From positions 109,171,001 through 109,235,000 of the forward strand of contig CM032231.1 of NCBI GenBank assembly GCA_019009955.1: a stretch of DNA of 64,000 nucleotides, given 5' to 3'. The notes under the pieces were generated by a model. That model saw only the letters and a program-made list of their open reading frames with translations, was not told where the DNA came from and made no database searches. Position 1 is the stretch's first letter; each line of letters starts with the position of its first letter. Position numbers and translations under genes: made by a program. Of this stretch, positions 59,511-64,000 are shown piece after piece. Source of the DNA: Riptortus pedestris. Its lineage: Eukaryota > Arthropoda > Insecta > Hemiptera > Alydidae.

Positions 59511-61130
59511 GTTACTACTATTAGTGGTTAGTACTACTACTAATTGTTAGTACTACTGTTGTTACGCCCCGGAGGGAGCTTACGACAATAATACTTAATA
59601 AGAAAAGTAATATATATTTTTTATTTTTTTTTATCTTGCCTAATGGCCTACGGTTCTTTACAGAAACAGCTGGTATATTATTTGTCACAACTGAGAGGTG
59701 CACAGAAAGAAAGGAACCTGTGGAAATTATGCGAGACTTTACATGTCTGAAGTATTATGACACTTGGAGTTCTAGGCTGGTACTTGAAGTGTATTGGCAA
59801 ATTAAGAATGTGTTGTTACATATTTTCTCTAAACATAGCATATTTTCAAATTAGTGTTTACTTTTTTTTGTTAATGGTATTAGATGAACCACTGCACACC
59901 AGTCCCATTATGTATAATCATTTGAAATGGTTGCCATTTATGGACCTTTCTCAGCTGGTTAAAAGAGGAAGAGAATTTACAAATACCTGGAGCAGTTGTA
60001 GACATATTTAAAAGAAATCTTCCTTCTGGTTGCGCTTAGGTAATTTGTTTATTTACATTTTCCTTCTTATAAAGAACATTAAATTTTGTTTTTAAAAATT
60101 TAGAAAAGTACAAATAGCGTCGATAATAAGCCCTATGACTTTCTCTGGAAAGGGGGAAAATAATTTTTTAAACAACCAATTATCATGCAGTGCTCATTAT
60201 TTATTTTATCTTGTATTTCAGCTCCTCCACGTCTCGACAATAGAGTTTTTTTCAGAGAAGGAAAAAAGCTCGACTTTCTTAATTGTACCAGCTCAAGGAA
60301 AATGTAACATAAGTGGTGTAGCTTAAATTTAAGGGAAAATTATAATTGGGCGAATTACAAGATATGCTCTCACAGCTTCCAGGTAAATGTTGTTGAAATA
60401 CCTATAAATAGCAAGTAGCTCTTGGAGTCACCCACTCACAACTCCAACCTAAAAAAAAAATAAAAACATTAATGTAAAAACTGAATTCCAGCATTATTTT
60501 TCTTTGGCGTAAATAGAATGTCTCTCCCACGTAGTTCATTTTCAACTCTTGACCTACTAAGATCTCTCATTATGAATTGTCGTTTCTTTGTTCTGCAGAT
60601 AAAGGTAGATTCATCTCAGAAATTCATCATCGTTGGCCCTGTTGCGCCCCTTCATTTTACAATCATCACCAACAAGGATTGAATACTTTCAAGAACTGGA
60701 TTTCTCTACGATTTCTACTTAAAATAGCCGGCGAGCTTCATAATAAAGAAGACAACCACATCAGACAACACATGTAGCACTTGATGATCTTATTTAGTTA
60801 ATTATGTTATTAGTTGATGCAGAATAATTTAAAATACATATTGATCATATACAATTGTTTCTGATGATATACAAAGTTTTGCAAGTTTTATATACAATTG
60901 CTTACAGGACTATTCCCATGCATTTGGGGTTCAGCTTATATAATTGTGTTAATCTATATTAGATATTTTATGATACAATTATTGATTATATGTAATTAAT
61001 ATCAAGTTTTAGAATTAAAAAAAAAATACTTGCCTGGCTAAACGATAATAAAAATGCAATCATTTGAAGCAACCATAAAAAATGTTAAAAATAATAAGTG
61101 CTGAAAAAAAACACATTCTCAGAACTTCTT
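59511..61130. other. Unannotated stretch
   Basis: Begins with (TAG/TAC) simple repeats (59,505-59,560). Overlapping plus frames at 59,636-60,011 (for example LHTSPIMYNHLKWLPFMDL) have some protein-like character but I cannot assign them. Confidence 0.35.
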
Positions 61131-61134
61131 TTTT

Positions 61135-61875
61135 AAAATAAATAAATAAAATGAAAAAAGAATGTCACATATACTGAAAATGTATAAAGAAAACTTAACT
61201 TACAGAAAAAATATGGATCATAAAAATCATGTTTACAAAGCTAACAATTATGACCTTAATTTAACCACACTGGAAATATACTTGTAAAGTAGCATTAGAT
61301 CATTTCGGGACGAAGTGTTCATAACATCATGGAGTGTGCTAACATCATGGAGCCAGCTATAGTTATCTATAAGAACAATATTGTTGATGAGTTTGATCCT
61401 TAATGCCGAGTAAATTGGGCAATAGATGAATATATTATGGTATATATTCTCTGGCACATCCATATGGCAAAGACTGCATTTTAGTTTGGGGTTTATGGCG
61501 TAGGGAATGTTATTTGCTGTTAAATTGTTAAGGTAATTACTAGAGGTTCTAATTTGTGATATCAATTTATATATTGGATAAGACAGGTTTAAATGAAAAT
61601 AAGTTTGAGAAAATTCTGGGAATACCTGCATATTTTTATATCCTGATTTGTGTTTGTTCTCTAAATCTCGAGACAATAGCTGATTCCTTAAAGTAAAAAA
61701 GAATTTACTTCACGTTTCTCTTTAATAGTAATGGATCCTGATTCAACCATAAATTTTTGAAATTTTGAGATATAAATAATCGCTTTATTTCAGTAAACCA
61801 GTTAAATTTAGCATTATTAGAGGTTATGAACTGTATATGAAAATGTTCATTTACATATTTCACAAATATTGATTA
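61135..61875 (-). pseudogene. Non-LTR retrotransposon ORF2, C-terminal part with frameshift
   Basis: The 142-codon frame 61,248-61,676 carries LNNLTANNIPYAINPKLKCS then LCHMDVPENIYHNIFIYCPI: a Cys-x2-Cys ... His-x5-Cys zinc-binding motif typical of LINE ORF2 tails. Upstream in another frame (61,723 to about 61,871) the protein continues as FITSNNAKFNWFTEIKRLF and LWLNQDPLLLKRNVK, so a one-base indel near 61,720 breaks the gene. Downstream is an AT-rich 3' UTR ending in 'aaataaataaataaaat' (61,138-61,154, read from plus). 5'-truncated: the polymerase domain is not in the window. It is a different lineage from the 59.2-kb fragment. Confidence 0.8.
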
Positions 61876-64000
61876 CTATAAGTGTTGATCTATAAATTAC
61901 TCTTTTTCTTACGTACACCATTGAGAACATTGAAGTCTATTGATAATTTCATAACCTATAGAAATTTATAAAGAAAATTGTTTACGGATGATAATCATTA
62001 CTACTGAGAGCTTTCTTAGGAAAATGCACTGCAATAAGTATTGAGTTATTTCTTGCAACCTGATCATGAACCAATTAATTTGATGTCAGGAAGAAAAGTC
62101 CGAAGAGTTACGGCACTGACAGAACTTATCCAGGAGTTGTTACATTTAATTATATACACCGACATTAAATCCTTTTGAGACATGAAATCCATTTAATTTC
62201 ATTGCAAGGATTCATGATTATAGAACAGTTTATGCGGCGTTATTGAACAAAAATATCACTTTATATATCTCAAACAGGGTACAATTAAAAAATAAAATCA
62301 TGTTTCAAAAAGTAATTATGAGAAGGGATATCAGAGAATTGAATCTTTTGACAATAATAAATTCCCCTTTGAGTTTTGTAAAAGCCACAAATCGATACTT
62401 CAGAATTAGCAGTGTTTGATAGTATTGAATATTAATAAGTATTAACAGGATAAAATTCCTCTCAGAAATAACGAAAATTATTTTCTTGATAACTTACGAA
62501 TAACATTATTCGAAAGAAAATAATGGATATGTTAATATGTATATCATTTAACTTCCTTTTTACGTATCATTCCAAACATACTTCATAACATGTTTTAAGG
62601 TTACATTGTATATGCTACAGCATGCAGTTAAAAAAAAAGTGTGTTTATAATTTAAATGCTATACATATTTTCCTTCACAAATAAACTACTCTTTTGATTA
62701 AGGCCGACATTCTGCGTCTAGACGTTCCAATTACTTTGAAAAGGTTATGATTCCTTGAGTGTAAAAAAAACCCTCTCCTTCTGAAATGTTTTAAGTATTT
62801 TCGTTACCTTGATCTTTTCCTTGGGGACATGATGAAATTCGATCCTTGTGCATTAACCAACGTCACATCATCCACAGTTCACTTAAAGCTATTCTACATC
62901 TCCCCGTTCACATTACACAGTTCATTAAATTTTATTGCAAACTTACATAAGAAGCTCTAAAATTTTAAATTCACTTCTTGACACATTATTCACAAGTTGC
63001 GTAACAATTTTTCGCCCTGTCTCAAATCTGCAAAATGAGGCTTGTCTTGCCAAAATTATCTTAAAATCGAACTGATTCTTTATGATGTTGAATTAACATC
63101 TCCAAAACATTAAAAAACAAATTTTATTATCAATCAGACCAATTTGATAATTCTGTCTCTAAAAGTCAATTTTAAAATGAGGAGTTGAGAATGAAGCAGT
63201 TAAAATATGACGTATACTGTTCAAATAAAAAATATAATGAACGTAAATAAAATTGAGTCATTTAGCTAAAGAATAATTGTCCTGTTATTATCTTATAATG
63301 GGGCACTTATATTTAATGAGCACTTCGTTGCTAACTAACTTACTGTATCAGAATAAGTCACTTACGACAGTTAAAAAGAAGGTATAAATTATGTTGCAAA
63401 GAATGTATGAATGTTAACTTCAAATTTTATTTGACATTCTGATAGCCCACTGATAAAGTGCTGTTTTTCAAGTAAAAAGTATAATATGTAGCTATACGAG
63501 TACAAATCTTTGAAATAAATACTTAACCACAGCTATTATAATGTAAAAATTTTAAAAAATTCACCATTGAAAACAGAATATCGAAAAAGTTATAATCTTT
63601 GAAAATAATTAAAATGTGATATAATCTCAAAAAAAACAAAAACATTAGTTATAATAAATCAAATGCCATTGTATTGTAGAATCCAATCAATTTAATGATT
63701 CCAGACTTGGATAAGAAAATGGAAAGATCAAATGTGAGATCTTGATATTCAGTTTTCAAGGGAATTGTTTTATACTTGTGGTGCTATACTTAAATAAAAT
63801 AAGTTGGATTCCATGGAGATATTATGACACTAGGATTACAAAAACAAACTTTCACTTGACATTTTAAAATATTGGCAAATGATATATTTTTACATCCAAG
63901 TATTGTTTTTTTTTTTCAAAAAAATACATTACATATTAATTTAATTTAACAGTTGTTAGTAGTGAATACGAAATAAAGCGAGGAGCATGAAAATTATTAT
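61876..64000. other. Unannotated AT-rich stretch
   Basis: No gene, RNA or repeat recognised. Confidence 0.4.

Noticed and set aside
59636..60011. Overlapping 72- and 84-codon plus frames
   Set aside because: No promoter, splice context or recognisable motif; kept only as an unannotated stretch.

Overview
The window looks like non-coding, AT-rich genomic DNA from an arthropod, most likely an insect. The grounds are sequence-based: long stretches with no coding capacity, many (TA)n, (TC)n and (CA)n microsatellites, tRNA-derived SINEs with an A/T-rich tail, decayed fragments of jockey-like and other non-LTR retrotransposons, a decayed DUF4817-type DNA transposon, canonical GT-AG splice signals, and no prokaryotic gene organisation. 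The species cannot be told from the sequence. No complete conventional host gene is present.

Layout. 1-4.1 kb: copies of an abundant dispersed repeat (called family A here) around one intact small ORF on the minus strand (1907-2287), which has its own TATA box and looks like a small OB-fold, single-strand-binding-like protein from a mobile or viral element. 4-31 kb: further family A copies in both orientations, three SINE copies, a long (TC)n tract, a diverged 342-bp duplication, a jockey-type reverse transcriptase tail (12.85-13.17 kb), two Helitron-like elements in opposite orientation (23.7-26.2 kb) and a ~32-bp minisatellite in several blocks (28.3-32.7 kb). 31.3-31.7 kb: a GC-rich island with an open minus-strand frame. 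33.0-35.5 kb: a GC-rich exon-like segment behind a strong 3' splice site, then about 2.4 kb of repeat-free AT-rich DNA with Pumilio-type motifs and a poly(A) signal, readable as a terminal exon with a long 3' UTR. 36.95-37.01 kb: a 61-bp exon candidate on the minus strand. 37.7-39.8 kb: a degenerate tandem array whose units carry CAG|GTAAG, the juxtaposed acceptor/donor pattern of recursive splice sites. 40.15-41.57 kb: a ~80-bp minisatellite. 42-48 kb: an inverted pair of tRNA-like sequences and family A copies, two of them head to tail. 50.5-50.75 kb: a near-perfect 121-bp-arm hairpin. 52-53.5 kb: a SINE and an unrecognised near-open reading frame. 57.4-58.5 kb: a TATA promoter with canonical splice sites (candidate transcription unit) and a miRNA-sized hairpin. 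58.6-59.5 kb: an internally deleted DUF4817 transposon inserted in a LINE tail. 61.1-61.9 kb: another LINE ORF2 tail.

Functionally the window is mostly a graveyard of mobile DNA, with three candidate pieces of host transcription units (33.0, 36.9 and 57.4 kb) that need RNA evidence. Family A explains most of the (TA)n tracts, because the microsatellite sits at a fixed position inside the element.
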